A DNA stretch of 64,000 nt from Peronospora farinosa (lineage: Eukaryota; Oomycota; Peronosporomycetes; Peronosporales; Peronosporaceae): contig CANTFK010000987.1 in the NCBI GenBank assembly GCA_947646735.1, positions 620,001 through 684,000 on the forward strand, in the 5' to 3' direction. Below the pieces are notes generated by a model. That model was not told the origin of the DNA and searched no databases. It saw only the letters and a list, made by a program, of their open reading frames with translations. Shown here in pieces: positions 41,843 through 52,764 of the stretch; the first letter of the stretch is position 1, and each line of letters starts with the position of its first letter. The position numbers and the translations under genes are program-made.

Positions 41843-44800
41843 ATGGCATCTCTCGTGACACTTCATGGCATCGACGTGTCTTCCCTAGACGAACGCAAGT
41901 ACGAGACGTTTTTCCTGTCCAATGCTCTACAAGTTCTTGTCATTTCTGACCCTAAAATAGAAAAATCTGCTGCTGCAATGGACATCCACGTGGGTCATCA
42001 AAGTGATCCAGAAGAATTACCAGGTCTTGCGCACTTTCTCGAGCATATGTTGTTCTTAGGGACTCGAAAGTATCCGGACGAGAACAGTTTTAAGAAATTC
42101 TTGAGTGCTCACAGTGGTCGCAGTAATGCGTCCACGTCTCAGATGCATACAAACTTTTACTTTGATGTACTGAGTGACCATTTGCATGAAGCTCTGGATC
42201 GCTTCTCGCAGTTTTATATCGCCCCATTATTTACACCAAGTGCAACAGAACGGGAGATAAATGCTGTGAATTCCGAGAATGCCAAGAACTTGCAGAATGA
42301 CCATCGACGACTGTATCAATTGCAAAAATCTCTCTCGAATCCAGATCATCCATTCCATAAATTTGGGACGGGAAATATTGAGACACTAGGGACAATTCCT
42401 CATGAAAGAGGAGTGGATGTACGTGCGGCATTGCTAGAGTTTCATGCCACGTACTACTCGGCGAGTATCATGAAGCTCGTAATTTGTGGCAAGGAAAATT
42501 TGACGACGTTGAAACACTGGGCGGAAAAGCTTTTCTCGGAGATTCGAAATACGGAACGAAGTTTCCCGACCTTTGGAAATGCAGTGCCGTTTGATGAGTC
42601 AAGAATGGCTCGTGTGGTGCATGTGGCACCGGTGAAGGATCTTCGTGTTATCGACATCTCGTGGCCTTTGCCATCGCTATATTCCAACTTCTTGACGAAA
42701 CCGACGAAGATCTTGTCACATTTAATTGGGCATGAAGGTCCAGGATCTATTCTGAGCTATCTGAAGACACAGAAGTGGGCTAATGGGCTTTCTGCAGGGC
42801 TCTTTCGTGACAATGAGGACTGGGGACTGTTTTGTGTAAAGATTGACGTGACAGATGCGGGAATTGAGCATGTGAACGACGTCGTGGAAGTAGTGTTCCA
42901 GTATGTGCAGACTCTTCAGCGTGTGGCTCCGTTTGAGCCCTGGATCTTCCATGAGACCCAGGGCCTGGCGTTACAGAATTTTTGCTTTAAGAGCAAGGAG
43001 AGCCCCATCAACTACACAAGTAACCTGGCAAACGTAATGCACCGTTATCCAGCCAAGTATATTCTTTCAGGTGCCTACATCCTCTACGAGTATGATGCCG
43101 AAAAGGTCCAGAAGGTCTTGGACCTGCTTACTGCTCATCGAATGCGCCTTACGGTGGTCGGTAAAAAGTTTGAAGGCAAGACACAGTGTGTGGAGAAGTG
43201 GTACCAGACACCTTATTCGGAAAGTCCACTTGAATCCGAGCTTCTTGAACGTTGGACGTCGCCTCCTCCCAATGCGGCTTTGAAGCTCCCCCATCGTAAC
43301 GAGTTCATCTGTAGCGACTTTAGAATCGTGACACCTCACAAAGTGTCCACCTCAGAAGGAGGCAATGAGGAAAGTGCTGCCGTGTCCCAGCCACTGCTAT
43401 TGCAGCAAGATGAACAATGCCGCCTATGGTACAAGCCCGACATACAATTTCGCAAACCCAAATTAATGCTGCACTTCTTGCTGTATTCGCCGTCACTGTC
43501 TACCACCCCATACCACGCAGTGCTCACGAGTTTATTTGTGCGGTGTCTGAAGGACAAGCTCACAGAAGTGTCTTACGATGCCGAGCTTGCAGGTATGGAG
43601 TACGATATCGGTTTTAATTCTCGTTCGCTGGAGTTGCACGTGGGTGGATATTCGCACAAGCTTCCCATTTTGCTCTGTAAGGTACTTCAGCAAATGCTAG
43701 AGATGACCAAAGCTGAGTACAAGTACGAAGAAGCAGTCTTCGAGCGCGTGAAAGACCGCACAAAGCGTATGTATGAGAATTTCTTTCTCGAAGAGCCGTA
43801 TCAGCACGCTGTGCATCTATGCAGTCAACTGTTGGAAGTCTCACGATGGAGTATAGAAGACAAGATCCGTGCTATTGAGCACCTCACCTTGTCTGACTTG
43901 GCATCTCACAGCCAGTTCATGTTCCAGCAAGTTTTCGTAGAGGGCTTCTTTTACGGCAACCTCCAGCAGAACGCGGCTCCACCATTGATGCAACAGGTGC
44001 TGCAGTATTTTGGTTTTGGCAGAAACGGAAGCTCCAGTGGAGGCAGTTTTCCGTTGTTCCCGAGCCAAATAACGAAGCCGCGAGTCGTCCAACTTGCCGA
44101 CGCTAAAGAGTACCGGTACCAGCGACGTGAATGGAATGAAGCCAACCTCAATTCTGCAATCTGTACATTGTATCAGATGGACTGTGAGACGGAAGAGAGC
44201 ACACTTTTTCTCCGTGCTCGTCTCGAGCTGTTTGCACACATTTTTAAGGAGCCTTGCTTCAACCAGCTCCGTACACAGGAGCAGCTTGGATACTTAGTAT
44301 TCTCTGGTATTACCAGCATGGAAGGTGTCGACTGCTTTCGTATTCTAATTCAGTCAGATGTGGCTTCCCCGCAATTCTTGGACCAACGCATTGAGCTCTT
44401 TGTGACTCATTTTCGATCGTTTATTGCTGAAATGTCCATTGCTGCGTGGCAGAAACAAGTGAATGCCGTTGTGAAGGCATTATTGGAAAAGCCAAAACAA
44501 GAGATGGAAGAATCCATGCGTGCGTGGCGCGAGATTGCCAACGAGACATTTATGTTTGACCGACGTCAACGGGTTGCAGCGATCGTGTCGACTTTGCAAC
44601 AGCGAGATCTCGTGGCATTTATTGACTCATTTATTGCTGTCAATGGTGATCGACGAAGGAAATTGAGCATTTGGCTATACGGTGCAAAGCACCCGTTTGT
44701 TCAACTGGAAAATGGGGTGAAGGAGGTTTCTAGGATTGCAATGTCCGATACTGGTTTGGTCTCTGCAATGCTATTGCAGCAACAATTGGAGGACATTGAC

Positions 44801-44917
44801 TCGACTGTGAAAGTTGCTCCAAAGTTGATTGAAGATGTTGTCACTTTCAAGCAACAGATGCCACTCTTTCCAGAACGCGGTACCAAACACCTCACTACTA
44901 CTAGAGTCAGTCTTTAG
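41843..44917 (+). CDS. M16 metalloprotease, insulin-degrading-enzyme/nardilysin-like
   Basis: A single exon of 1024 codons from the first ATG. The inverted zinc motif HFLEH is at about residue 64, followed by SGRSNASTSQMHTNFYFDV and the downstream glutamate region NAVNSENAKN, then HPFHKFGTGN. All are hallmarks of the insulin-degrading-enzyme group, where His, His and Glu hold zinc and the first Glu is the base. Four M16 repeats fit the length (human enzyme about 1019). The C-terminal half has the QLGYLVFSG segment typical of the third domain region. No signal peptide, so probably a cytosolic oligopeptidase. Intact. Confidence 0.95.
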   Translation: MASLVTLHGIDVSSLDERKYETFFLSNALQVLVISDPKIEKSAAAMDIHVGHQSDPEELPGLAHFLEHMLFLGTRKYPDENSFKKFLSAHSGRSNASTSQMHTNFYFDVLSDHLHEALDRFSQFYIAPLFTPSATEREINAVNSENAKNLQNDHRRLYQLQKSLSNPDHPFHKFGTGNIETLGTIPHERGVDVRAALLEFHATYYSASIMKLVICGKENLTTLKHWAEKLFSEIRNTERSFPTFGNAVPFDESRMARVVHVAPVKDLRVIDISWPLPSLYSNFLTKPTKILSHLIGHEGPGSILSYLKTQKWANGLSAGLFRDNEDWGLFCVKIDVTDAGIEHVNDVVEVVFQYVQTLQRVAPFEPWIFHETQGLALQNFCFKSKESPINYTSNLANVMHRYPAKYILSGAYILYEYDAEKVQKVLDLLTAHRMRLTVVGKKFEGKTQCVEKWYQTPYSESPLESELLERWTSPPPNAALKLPHRNEFICSDFRIVTPHKVSTSEGGNEESAAVSQPLLLQQDEQCRLWYKPDIQFRKPKLMLHFLLYSPSLSTTPYHAVLTSLFVRCLKDKLTEVSYDAELAGMEYDIGFNSRSLELHVGGYSHKLPILLCKVLQQMLEMTKAEYKYEEAVFERVKDRTKRMYENFFLEEPYQHAVHLCSQLLEVSRWSIEDKIRAIEHLTLSDLASHSQFMFQQVFVEGFFYGNLQQNAAPPLMQQVLQYFGFGRNGSSSGGSFPLFPSQITKPRVVQLADAKEYRYQRREWNEANLNSAICTLYQMDCETEESTLFLRARLELFAHIFKEPCFNQLRTQEQLGYLVFSGITSMEGVDCFRILIQSDVASPQFLDQRIELFVTHFRSFIAEMSIAAWQKQVNAVVKALLEKPKQEMEESMRAWREIANETFMFDRRQRVAAIVSTLQQRDLVAFIDSFIAVNGDRRRKLSIWLYGAKHPFVQLENGVKEVSRIAMSDTGLVSAMLLQQQLEDIDSTVKVAPKLIEDVVTFKQQMPLFPERGTKHLTTTRVSL

Positions 44918-45174
44918 ACATATTGAATACGGTACGACATCGATTTTTTTATTTTTCACTCGCAAAATTAATAATGTCACATGTCGCTACATTCGATTTT
45001 GTGTATAAATATATATTTCTACAGTTATATTTAGGATGAAGAGTAATGGTCACGTCTGTGTCCCTGATCAAAACTCGACTTCCCCTTCACTCTCCTGATC
45101 CGATACTAGAGGATATTATGTTTCTCAATCACTTTCGAATACCGTAGTCACACGTAGAAGACATTGTGTGCTCT

Positions 45175-47178
45175 ATGGCGAGTCACTCTTCTTCCTTCTC
45201 TGCTGTCCGTACGCCGCAATCTTGTGATTCTGACTCTTCTGTCTATATGCGCTCATTGTCCTCATCCTCAATCCAAACAACTACTGAATCTCATAGTCAT
45301 ACAACGACCGCTACGCTCGTACCAGGGCATCCAGTCTTGCATCCCAATGTACGAACGTTGTTACCGAATTTTCGCTTTGATTATCATGGTCAACCATCAT
45401 CTAGTGATGTTCCTAGTACAGTAAAGCTATTGAGTGAATTAGAGCGGTCGTGGGCCATGTTTGCAGCTTCGTGGAAGGTTGTCGACTTGTTTGCAGGCAT
45501 GCAAATATGGCAAGAACAGGCTCAAGATGTTGATAATCATCACAGCTCAACAAATATTGAGCCATTGAATAATGTGCTCCTGACAACAACATCTGCTGGA
45601 TTAGTGACATTTCTAGCTGGACACATTGGAGGAGGAGGGTTTCTCATCTCGGTCATTCTTACGGGACTTGTCGTGGCCGCAGCATTGTGGACCTTATCAA
45701 ATGCTCGAGCAAAGAAAGCAGTACCATGTTTCAAGACATTACAAGTTGTGGATGGATCACCGTCGGAGATTTTTCTATATTTGATGGGGATCAAGAATTA
45801 TCCCGTTTGGGATGCATCAGTTGAAAAAGCAGAAGTCGTGCATACGATTGATGACCATTCAGATATTATTCATATTGTTTATCGACCAGTATGGATGTGG
45901 CCAATGTAAGTGGATCATGCTATTGCTTGAGGGAAGGGGGATAGTAAGTTTGTAGGAGCTAATGCTGATATTGTTTGTGTTAGATGGCTGGCTTCGAGAG
46001 ATTTGTGTTTGTTGAGATATTGGCGACGAGGAGAGGACGGATCGTATGTTATTTGTATGCAGAGTGCGTTGCATCCTGAGTGTCCACCAATGCACGGACT
46101 TGTGCGTGCAACGTGCAAAGGCGGTGGTTTTGTCATTTCACCACGTACACTGAGTCTTACACAGGGAGACGAAATGACATCTATGGTCACTAATGTGGTG
46201 CACTTGGATCCACAAGGATGGGAAGGCAAGCTGTTGCAACGCTTGAATGTCATGCACTTGTACGTACGACCTCAAGTCTTGTCACTAACGGGGCTGCGCG
46301 ATGTGATGGAAGCGCGGAAGTACGTGTGTCCAAATGTGCCGGAAGAGTTCTCGGCGGCACTTGCGGCGTCAACGGAAGAGCAGAAGATAAATGCAGCAGT
46401 GCAAGATGGAAAAGTCATTCGTGGTGCTGCTGGTGACGCTAACCCATTGGTGTCTCGGCTGGAGGAGTTTCCGAGCAATGTACCACGGTCGATGTGGGCC
46501 GAGCCGGATGGTGCAACTATGATGGTGCGAGGCCCCGACTACTTGATCGATCGACGGAAAATCCCATCGCAGTCTCCGTACTTTCGCCTTGTTGGTGTTG
46601 ACCTTTTTGAGTCATCCGAAGCTGTCGAGCACATTGCTTCACGTTCGGACAACCCTGTTCAGCGCGAGTTACGACGTCATGAGGAGCTAGGAACGGAGAT
46701 GCCTTTCACCTTTGTGGTGAACTTTGTGGTGCCAGGAACCCCGCGCATCAACCTGGTGTTGTACTATCAGGTACCTCATCCGTCGGTGTTGACGGATGGT
46801 TCACCGTCGTCCGAGCTGATGGCAGATTTTTTGGAAGGATCCGATGAGTTCCGCAACGAACGTTTTAAGCTCATTCCCTGCATTGTAGAGGGGAGCTTTA
46901 TTGTGCGCCAGGCTGTGGGTTCCACTCCAGCTCTTGTTGGCAAAAAGTTACGCCAGCCTACGTTCCGTGGCAAGCAGTACTTTGAGTTGGATGTCGATAT
47001 TGGTTCATCGGCAGTTGCCAATCGTGTGGTTGGCCTCGTGTCAGGATACACGAAGAAATTGGTGATTGACATGGGGTTTGTGTTGGAAAGCCAAAGCTCG
47101 GATGAATTACCTGAGAGACTTTTAGGCAGTGTGCGCCTGGTGCATATCGATCTCGGCGTTGCCAAAAGAATCACGTGA
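45175..47178 (+). CDS. START plus EDR2-type (DUF1336) lipid-binding protein, 2 exons
   Basis: Exons 45175-45905 and 45984-47178 (intron 78 bp, GTAAGT...GTTAG) give 641 codons. The N-terminus is Ser/Thr-rich. Two hydrophobic stretches near residues 140-185 (VLLTTTSAGLVTFLAGHIGG and FLISVILTGLVVAAALW) look membrane-inserted. A START-like domain follows (VPCFKTLQVVDGSPSEIFLYL, DLCLLRYWRRGEDGSYVI). The C-terminal part matches the EDR2_C/DUF1336 pattern (YFRLVGVDLF, FVVNFVVPGTP, LVVD-type strands, KQYFELDVDIGSS). Proteins with this order are known from plants (EDR2, binding phosphoinositides) and oomycetes. Lipid ligand and compartment are inferred only. Confidence 0.85.
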
Positions 47179-47474
47179 GACTTTGAAGCAGATGATAGAC
47201 AAGTAGAGGAACTCACAGCCGTGTCAGCTCCACCCCACTGTTACTACCAGGTAGTTAGTTGACTCACTATTATCTGTAAGCAGTGTATTGATACTGTACT
47301 TCCAACATCTTTTATCGAAGAGAGAGGGTGTCCGACTTGCCATGTTGTCTACCGGGTAGTACATTTTGCATTTTGATTCTGCGACGTGTGAGCTACTTTG
47401 TGGACCACATGTACTATATACTCACCCTGCCTCCAGTCAATTCAAAGTGTCAATCATTGACATTCTTATTAATT
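47179..47474. other. Intergenic region upstream of WDR12-like gene
   Basis: 296 bp without a gene; 3' UTR of the START-EDR2 gene and promoter of the next gene. Confidence 0.5.
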
Positions 47475-48857
47475 ATGGACGAGGAAGGACCACAGGTCCG
47501 TCTATTTCTCTGTTTAATTATACATATAAATCAAATTTCTATCGTCGTACTAAATGCACTATATGTCGTTTATTAGATTCGTGTTAAATTTGTGACAAAA
47601 GACGTGTCCATTCGCGTGACGGAGACGCCATTTGCAGTACCAACACGTCTGAATCGTCGTGGCTTGTCACAAATTGTCAATCATTTGCTCGATACAAATG
47701 ACAAGTTGCAACCTTTTGACTTTCTTATCGATGGCCTCTTTCTACGCTCATCGCTTGACAAATATTTGCAGCTAAATAATGTGTCAGAGGAGACACTACT
47801 GACGCTCGAGTACGTCCAGGCGCTTCCTGAACCTCAAAAACAAAATGACAAGGAACATCCGGACTGGGTCAGTGCTGTAGCTGCTTTAGAGGATGATCTG
47901 GTCGTCACTGGCTGTTATGATGGTCTGCTACGGATATACGACGCTCAGGGAGACTGTAAAACCTCGATGAAGGCTCATCAGGGAGCTATCAAAGCAGTGA
48001 GTGTGTCGGGCACGAAGGGAGAGTTTGTTATTTCGAGCAGTGGCAAGGATCAACTTGCACAATTGTGGCGGTATACGGCTTCATCAGCTAAGCTGTCGCC
48101 ATTGGCGGCGCTGACGGGACACTTGAACAGTGTTGACGCCGTGCAAATGCACGCGTCGGGTAAGCGTGTAGTTACTGGCAGCTGGGATAATACAGTGCGT
48201 GTGTGGCAAACACCCCCGAGGAACGAGGAGGAAGGCAATGAACAGCGATCGGCAAAGAAACACAAGAAGACGGAAAATGGTGCAGGCACTGTTAGTTTCC
48301 AGCAGCTCGAGGCTGAAATTGTGCTGGTTGGGCACACGAGCTACGTGACGAGCGTAGCGTTTCGCCCAAAGAATTCAGAGCACGATGAAGATGTGGTTGT
48401 GTCTGCTGGTAGTGATCGCACTGTACGTCTGTGGGACTTAGTAACCCAGTCCTGCTCTCAGTCGCTGGTTGGCAACCGTGCTGTATCGGACTTGAGTGTA
48501 AACGCGAACGGCCTTGTGCTTACTGCCCACCCGGACCAATGCGTTCGCTTGTGGGACCCCCGTGCACAACAGAGCGGTGAAAGTATCGTACAGCGCACCT
48601 TCCGCTCGCATAAGCAGTGGGTGAGCTCGGTGGCTTGGCATCCGGATAGCTCCGCCAACGAACACATGTTTGTATCTGGTGACTATGATGGCATGGCCAA
48701 GTTGTGGGACGCGCGTAGCACAATTCCTCTGCACACCGTGAAAGCGCACGAAGGCAAGTTGCTTGATTTATCCTGGCGGAATCAAGGCAACAATGAGAGC
48801 AATGTGGTCTTCGTCACGGGTGGCGATGACAAGAAGCTGAATTTCTTCAGTGTATAA
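47475..48857 (+). CDS. WDR12/YTM1-like ribosome biogenesis protein, 2 exons
   Basis: Exons 47475-47495 (21 nt, encoding MDEEGPQ) and 47577-48857 (intron 81 bp, GTCCGT...TATTAG) give 433 codons. Residues about 8-75 form an NLE-type ubiquitin-like domain (VTETPFAVPTRLNRRGLSQI... FDFLIDGLFLRSSLDKYL). About seven WD40 repeats follow (for example SGSDRTVRLWDL-like and SGDYDGMAKLWDA), ending GGDDKKLNFF. In yeast Ytm1 joins Erb1 and Nop7 and is pulled off pre-60S particles by Rea1 acting on the N-terminal domain; the same nucleolar role is expected. The tiny first exon supplies the only in-frame ATG. Confidence 0.92.
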
Positions 48858-49015
48858 AGCAGATAGAGAAAAAACTTGCCTTGATTCAACCTCGTTTAAT
48901 GTTTCCTCGTCTCGTCACTAAGCGTAAAGGTATTGTTTTCTAGATTCATCGGGGCCGGGCCCAAGCGATTTTCGGTAGCTTTCTACTTGGATTCTGCATG
49001 GCGCTTGGGATGAGC

Positions 49016-50313
49016 TTACTCCCAAGCCAGCAACTTCTCGAGTTCCTCAATGTCATCGGCGGGAGCCTGTGTAATGGGCCGCGCGTAGTACTCTTCAATC
49101 TCTGCAAGGTCCTGCTTACTCTTGTTGTCGTGTACGAAATTAATAGCACAACCCTTGCGGCCAAAACGACCCGTACGGCCGATACGGTGCAGGTACGTTT
49201 CGGGATCCGGGCGGTGGTCTCGTGTGAGCGGGATATCAAAGTTCACGACGAGCGACACACCCGCGACATCAATACCACGAGCCAGCACATTAGTGGTAAT
49301 CAGTACGTTGGTCGTGCCAGCACGGAACTCGTCGATGACTTGGTCGCGTACCTCCTTGGCCATGTCAGCACCGTGCAGGATTCCAACCATGTGGCCCTTG
49401 TCACGCATACGACGCGTCAACTCCTTGGCGGTCTCGCGCTGCTGGACGAAAATAACGCACTTGCCGATAGTCAAAACAGCAAAAATGTCCGAAAGCACCT
49501 GAAACTTGTTGTCACGGGTCTTGCAGTCGATCCAGAACTGTTTAATGCCATCGAGAGTCAGCTTCTCCTTCTTGACCGTAATAATATTGTGGTCCGGTAC
49601 CATCTTCTGAGCAAATTCACGCACGTCGTCAGCGTATGTTGCCGAAAATAAAAGGTACTGACAAGCACGGTTCTTGATCAGCCGCTTGATAGCCACAGAG
49701 CGCTCGCGCATACCGTCCTCCGACACCATCACATCTGCCTCATCCAGCACAAAAATTTTCACGTCACGAGTGTCCAGTTGCTTCTTCTTAATCATCCCCT
49801 CAATTTTTCCAGGCGTTCCCACAATCACTTGAGCCTTTAAACTTTCTCCACGAGCCAAGTCATTGCCTGGAATAGCAAGAAAAGTCTCGACGCCAATGAA
49901 TTTGCCCATGGCGTTTACTACAGCCATAATTTGTCTCACAAGTTCACGAGTAGGACCAACACAAATAGCTTGTGGAGACTTGAGATTGACATCGACACGA
50001 TAGAGCATTCCTAAAGAAAAAGTAGCAGTCTTGCCACTACCACTTTGTGCCTGACCAATGAGGTTCTCGGGCGGACTACAACAAAAATAGTAATATATCC
50101 ATTTTAGTAGTCCACTATCATAATCATAATAATACACATATATAATACTACTTCAACAAACATCGCTCTCATACTTACTCAGCCAAGATCAGTGGCAGTG
50201 CTACAGATTGAATCTTGGACGGTTTCGCAAACTTCATATTGTATACGCCTTTTAGCAGTTTCTCGGGCCTAAGATGTAGTACATTAGTACTATATTAAAA
50301 AATAGTACTACTG

Positions 50314-50349
<36 letters not shown>

Positions 50350-50581
50350 TTCCATACAAATTGAGCTCTTCGAATGTAACGGCCGAATATAAATTCGAAT
50401 TCGGATCATTCTGTAGCACTTCCAGCTCAGCCTTGTAATCCTGATCATCTAAACCTTGACCTAGCGCCAGGATCTCCTCTAATGACTGCGTGATCTCCTC
50501 TACCGCTTCTTCCGCTTTGTTTTCAACCTCTACCGTCTCAACAGCAGCCACATCTAAAGTAGTAGGATCCGTCTCGCTCAT
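49016..50581 (-). CDS. DEAD-box helicase, DDX19/Dbp5 type, 3 exons
   Basis: Minus-strand exons 50358-50581, 50179-50268 and 49016-50075 (introns 89 and 103 bp) give 457 codons in frame. Motifs: AKPSKIQSVALP (Q-like), AQSGSGKT (I), PTRELVRQ (Ia), LDEADVM (II), FSATYADD (III), LITTNVLARGIDV (V) and HRIGRTGRFGR (VI). The NLYGPEKLL-type block before the Q motif and the PDHNIITVKKEKLTLDGI stretch are characteristic of Dbp5/DDX19. That protein remodels mRNPs at the cytoplasmic side of the nuclear pore during mRNA export. The N-terminus is acidic. It converges with the WDR12-like gene, 158 bp apart. Confidence 0.93.
50314..50349. repeat. (TAA)n microsatellite in intron 1 of the Dbp5-like gene
   Basis: About 12 uninterrupted trinucleotide units inside the first intron, close to its 5' side (donor at 50357, complement). 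Confidence 0.9.
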
Positions 50582-50748
50582 CCTCTTTAATTTAATAATC
50601 TCATAACTTACTTCCCTACCATTAGTTTAGTGACTAGTCATTAAATAATAATGCTATGTATGGAGATGTTACTAAACCGAGGATTAATAGAAATGGATGA
50701 CGTCGTGTGCGTCAGTCAATCCATTATCAGAAATTTACGTCTGTGACG

Positions 50749-51918
50749 ATGCGCAGTCCACTGAGCTTTGAAGCTTATGGCGGAAGCTTGTGGCTTAGTA
50801 AAGAGCCATTTTTCCTCAAAGGTGCAAGTTTTTTTGGCATGGAGAGTGATATCTGCGTCCCGCATGGATTGTGGGGTGGACCAGACTCTACGACACTTGC
50901 AACCGTTGCGCAATTGCTGCGTTCGAATGGATTTAATCTTGTTCGAGTGCCTTTGGCTGTGACTGCAGTGGCAAATAACATCGTGGTGGATCGTTACAAG
51001 ATTGGCAATGAAGTGGCATTACTCGAGACCTTTGAAGGACGAGAATTACGGTACTTGGATGTACTGGACTACATGGTGCACGAGTTAGAGCGTCACAATC
51101 TGCTGGTACTACTGGATGCTCATGTGATGCAACCTGCTGGTGCTATTACATCCTTGTGGTATGATGATGATCAAGGATGTCCGGAGACAGTGGTGGCAAA
51201 AATGTGGGCCTCGCTGGCAACAAGGTATGCGAGCCAGTGGAATGTTCTTGGTGCAGACTTGAACAATGAACCTCATGGCGAGGCGACGTGGGGATCAGGA
51301 GATGTTAGGACCGACTGGAGACTTGCTGCCATGAGGCTGTCGGAGATAGTATTAAAGATATGTTCTCGGTGGCTGATCTTTGTTGAAGGTGTCCAGACCA
51401 CAGGCTGTGACTCGGGACACGAGATGCCGTGTTTCTGGGGAGAGAATCTACAGGCGGCAATTGTATATCCTGTGAAGTTGTGTGTGGACCATCGCCTCGT
51501 GTATTGTCCGCATACGTACGGCCCTGCAGTGTCGTGGCAGCCGTATTTTAATGCGGCAAATTTTCCAGAAAATATGCCGAGTGTATGGGATCATCATTTC
51601 GGATACTTGAAGCACCAGACGGACGTGCCACTCGTGATCGGGGAGTGGGGAGGTTGCCATGAGAATCGAAAAGATTGGAGCTGGCAGACGCGATTTGCCA
51701 AGTACGTGCAACATATTGGAGTAAGCGGTGTTGTCTACTGGTGTGTGAACCCGAACGGTAGCGACACGGACGGCTTGTTGTGTGCAGACTGGCGTACACC
51801 AAACGCAAATGCTTTCCAGCTGATGTCGCGCTTCACAGGGTCGCGTTTCCCGCTTTTTCTTGTTGTCCCTACATTTCTTCATGTCTTCGTTCCGCTCACT
51901 CAAACGATTTCTTCCTGA
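50749..51918 (+). CDS. Glycoside hydrolase family 5 (cellulase-type) enzyme
   Basis: 389 codons from the first true ATG (MRSPLSFEAYGG). It has the family 5 (alpha/beta)8 barrel pattern: LWGGPDSTTL, GFNLVRVPLA, LDYMVHELERHNLLVLLD, acid/base Glu in LNNEPHG (about residue 174), VYCPHTYGP, and nucleophile Glu in VIGEWGG (about 299), followed by GVVYWCVNPNGSDTDGLL. It would cleave beta-1,4-type glucans or mannans; the substrate cannot be told. No N-terminal signal peptide is visible, although most such oomycete enzymes are secreted. The C-terminus ends in a hydrophobic stretch (FPLFLVVPTFLHVFVPL) that could be a membrane or GPI-type tail. A missing 5' exon is possible. Confidence 0.85.
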   Translation: MRSPLSFEAYGGSLWLSKEPFFLKGASFFGMESDICVPHGLWGGPDSTTLATVAQLLRSNGFNLVRVPLAVTAVANNIVVDRYKIGNEVALLETFEGRELRYLDVLDYMVHELERHNLLVLLDAHVMQPAGAITSLWYDDDQGCPETVVAKMWASLATRYASQWNVLGADLNNEPHGEATWGSGDVRTDWRLAAMRLSEIVLKICSRWLIFVEGVQTTGCDSGHEMPCFWGENLQAAIVYPVKLCVDHRLVYCPHTYGPAVSWQPYFNAANFPENMPSVWDHHFGYLKHQTDVPLVIGEWGGCHENRKDWSWQTRFAKYVQHIGVSGVVYWCVNPNGSDTDGLLCADWRTPNANAFQLMSRFTGSRFPLFLVVPTFLHVFVPLTQTISS

Positions 51919-52494
51919 TGTAATCAAATTTCCATGACTTGCAGTCATCTTGATTTCAAACTCTCTCCTTCCATTCTCTTTGTAAATAAATCTGCTACTT
52001 TTACGTTGACGTTCATGTGCACTCGATCTTTCAATTTGCTACAACTCTACGTTACTTCCTCCCCTCTCAACTTTTCTACTACTAATTTCAAAATATAGCT
52101 TCATAATGTCAAACCACGTACGCGTGGTCGATTCTTTGGGTGTTGACAACGCACCCATTAACTATGGACTTGTGGTATTTCGCACCCCAATCAACCAGTT
52201 TCACAGCACGTCGAGTCCGTCAATAAAACTCAAAAAGAACAATCTTCTTCAAACAGGTCCACAGGGTGTTGGACGTTCAACGTCAATCACAGGGGGGTCG
52301 ACCATCATGTAGTCCAGCCAATGCCAATATCCAGCTCGCATCCATCCACGAGAACATGGTTCATCCATCACGCACTGCGTTTCAAAGCAATCAATGCCAC
52401 GGGATGCCGGCATTGGGCGAAGCCATGACAACCACAGCTTTAGGATGCGTGATCGACTTTGGAATCACCAGTGGACTCGACTTTAATGACCACG
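51919..52494. other. Intergenic region
   Basis: 3' flank of the GH5 gene plus sequence downstream of the small minus-strand gene. A plus-strand frame at 52106-52312 starts with a good ATG but resembles nothing known. A minus-strand frame at 52249-52431 could be a last exon of the next gene. Confidence 0.35.
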
Positions 52495-52752
52495 TCAGGT
52501 TCGATCGGCCGAGCCTTGATCGATCGTGTGGTTGCTACTGTTTTTACCACGCGGTAATGCGGAGCGGCCTTGTTTACGACGCTGTTCCATGCGCCGCTGG
52601 TTCGTATTGGCTTTCTGACGGTGATACTCACAGAATTTATGCAGCTCGCCATTGGTTTCTCGAAGCCAACTCCAGCATTTCTTGCTCGGATAGCCACAGA
52701 GCAGCGGCGAGCGCTTCAGCTGCGGGTCTATCATGGCATTATGTGGATGCAT
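52495..52752 (-). CDS. Small protein with Cys/His-containing basic oomycete-type motif
   Basis: An 85-codon frame from the ATG at 52750-52752 (complement). The pattern C-G-Y-P-S-K-K-C-W, then NGELHKFCEYHRQKANTNQRR, recalls a short Cys/His plus basic-helix motif seen in many oomycete and stramenopile proteins, possibly DNA- or RNA-binding. That recollection could not be checked. An upstream minus-strand frame (52764-53012, with DPFAYLHPVE) may belong to an earlier exon of the same gene, and 52249-52431 to a later one. No splice chain could be fixed. Confidence 0.5.
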   Translation of the reverse strand: MHPHNAMIDPQLKRSPLLCGYPSKKCWSWLRETNGELHKFCEYHRQKANTNQRRMEQRRKQGRSALPRGKNSSNHTIDQGSADRT

Positions 52753-52764
52753 GGCCAGCTTCGT

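Noticed and set aside
50314..50349. Repeat array as CRISPR-like or regulatory element
   Set aside because: It is a plain trinucleotide microsatellite inside a eukaryotic intron without spacers.
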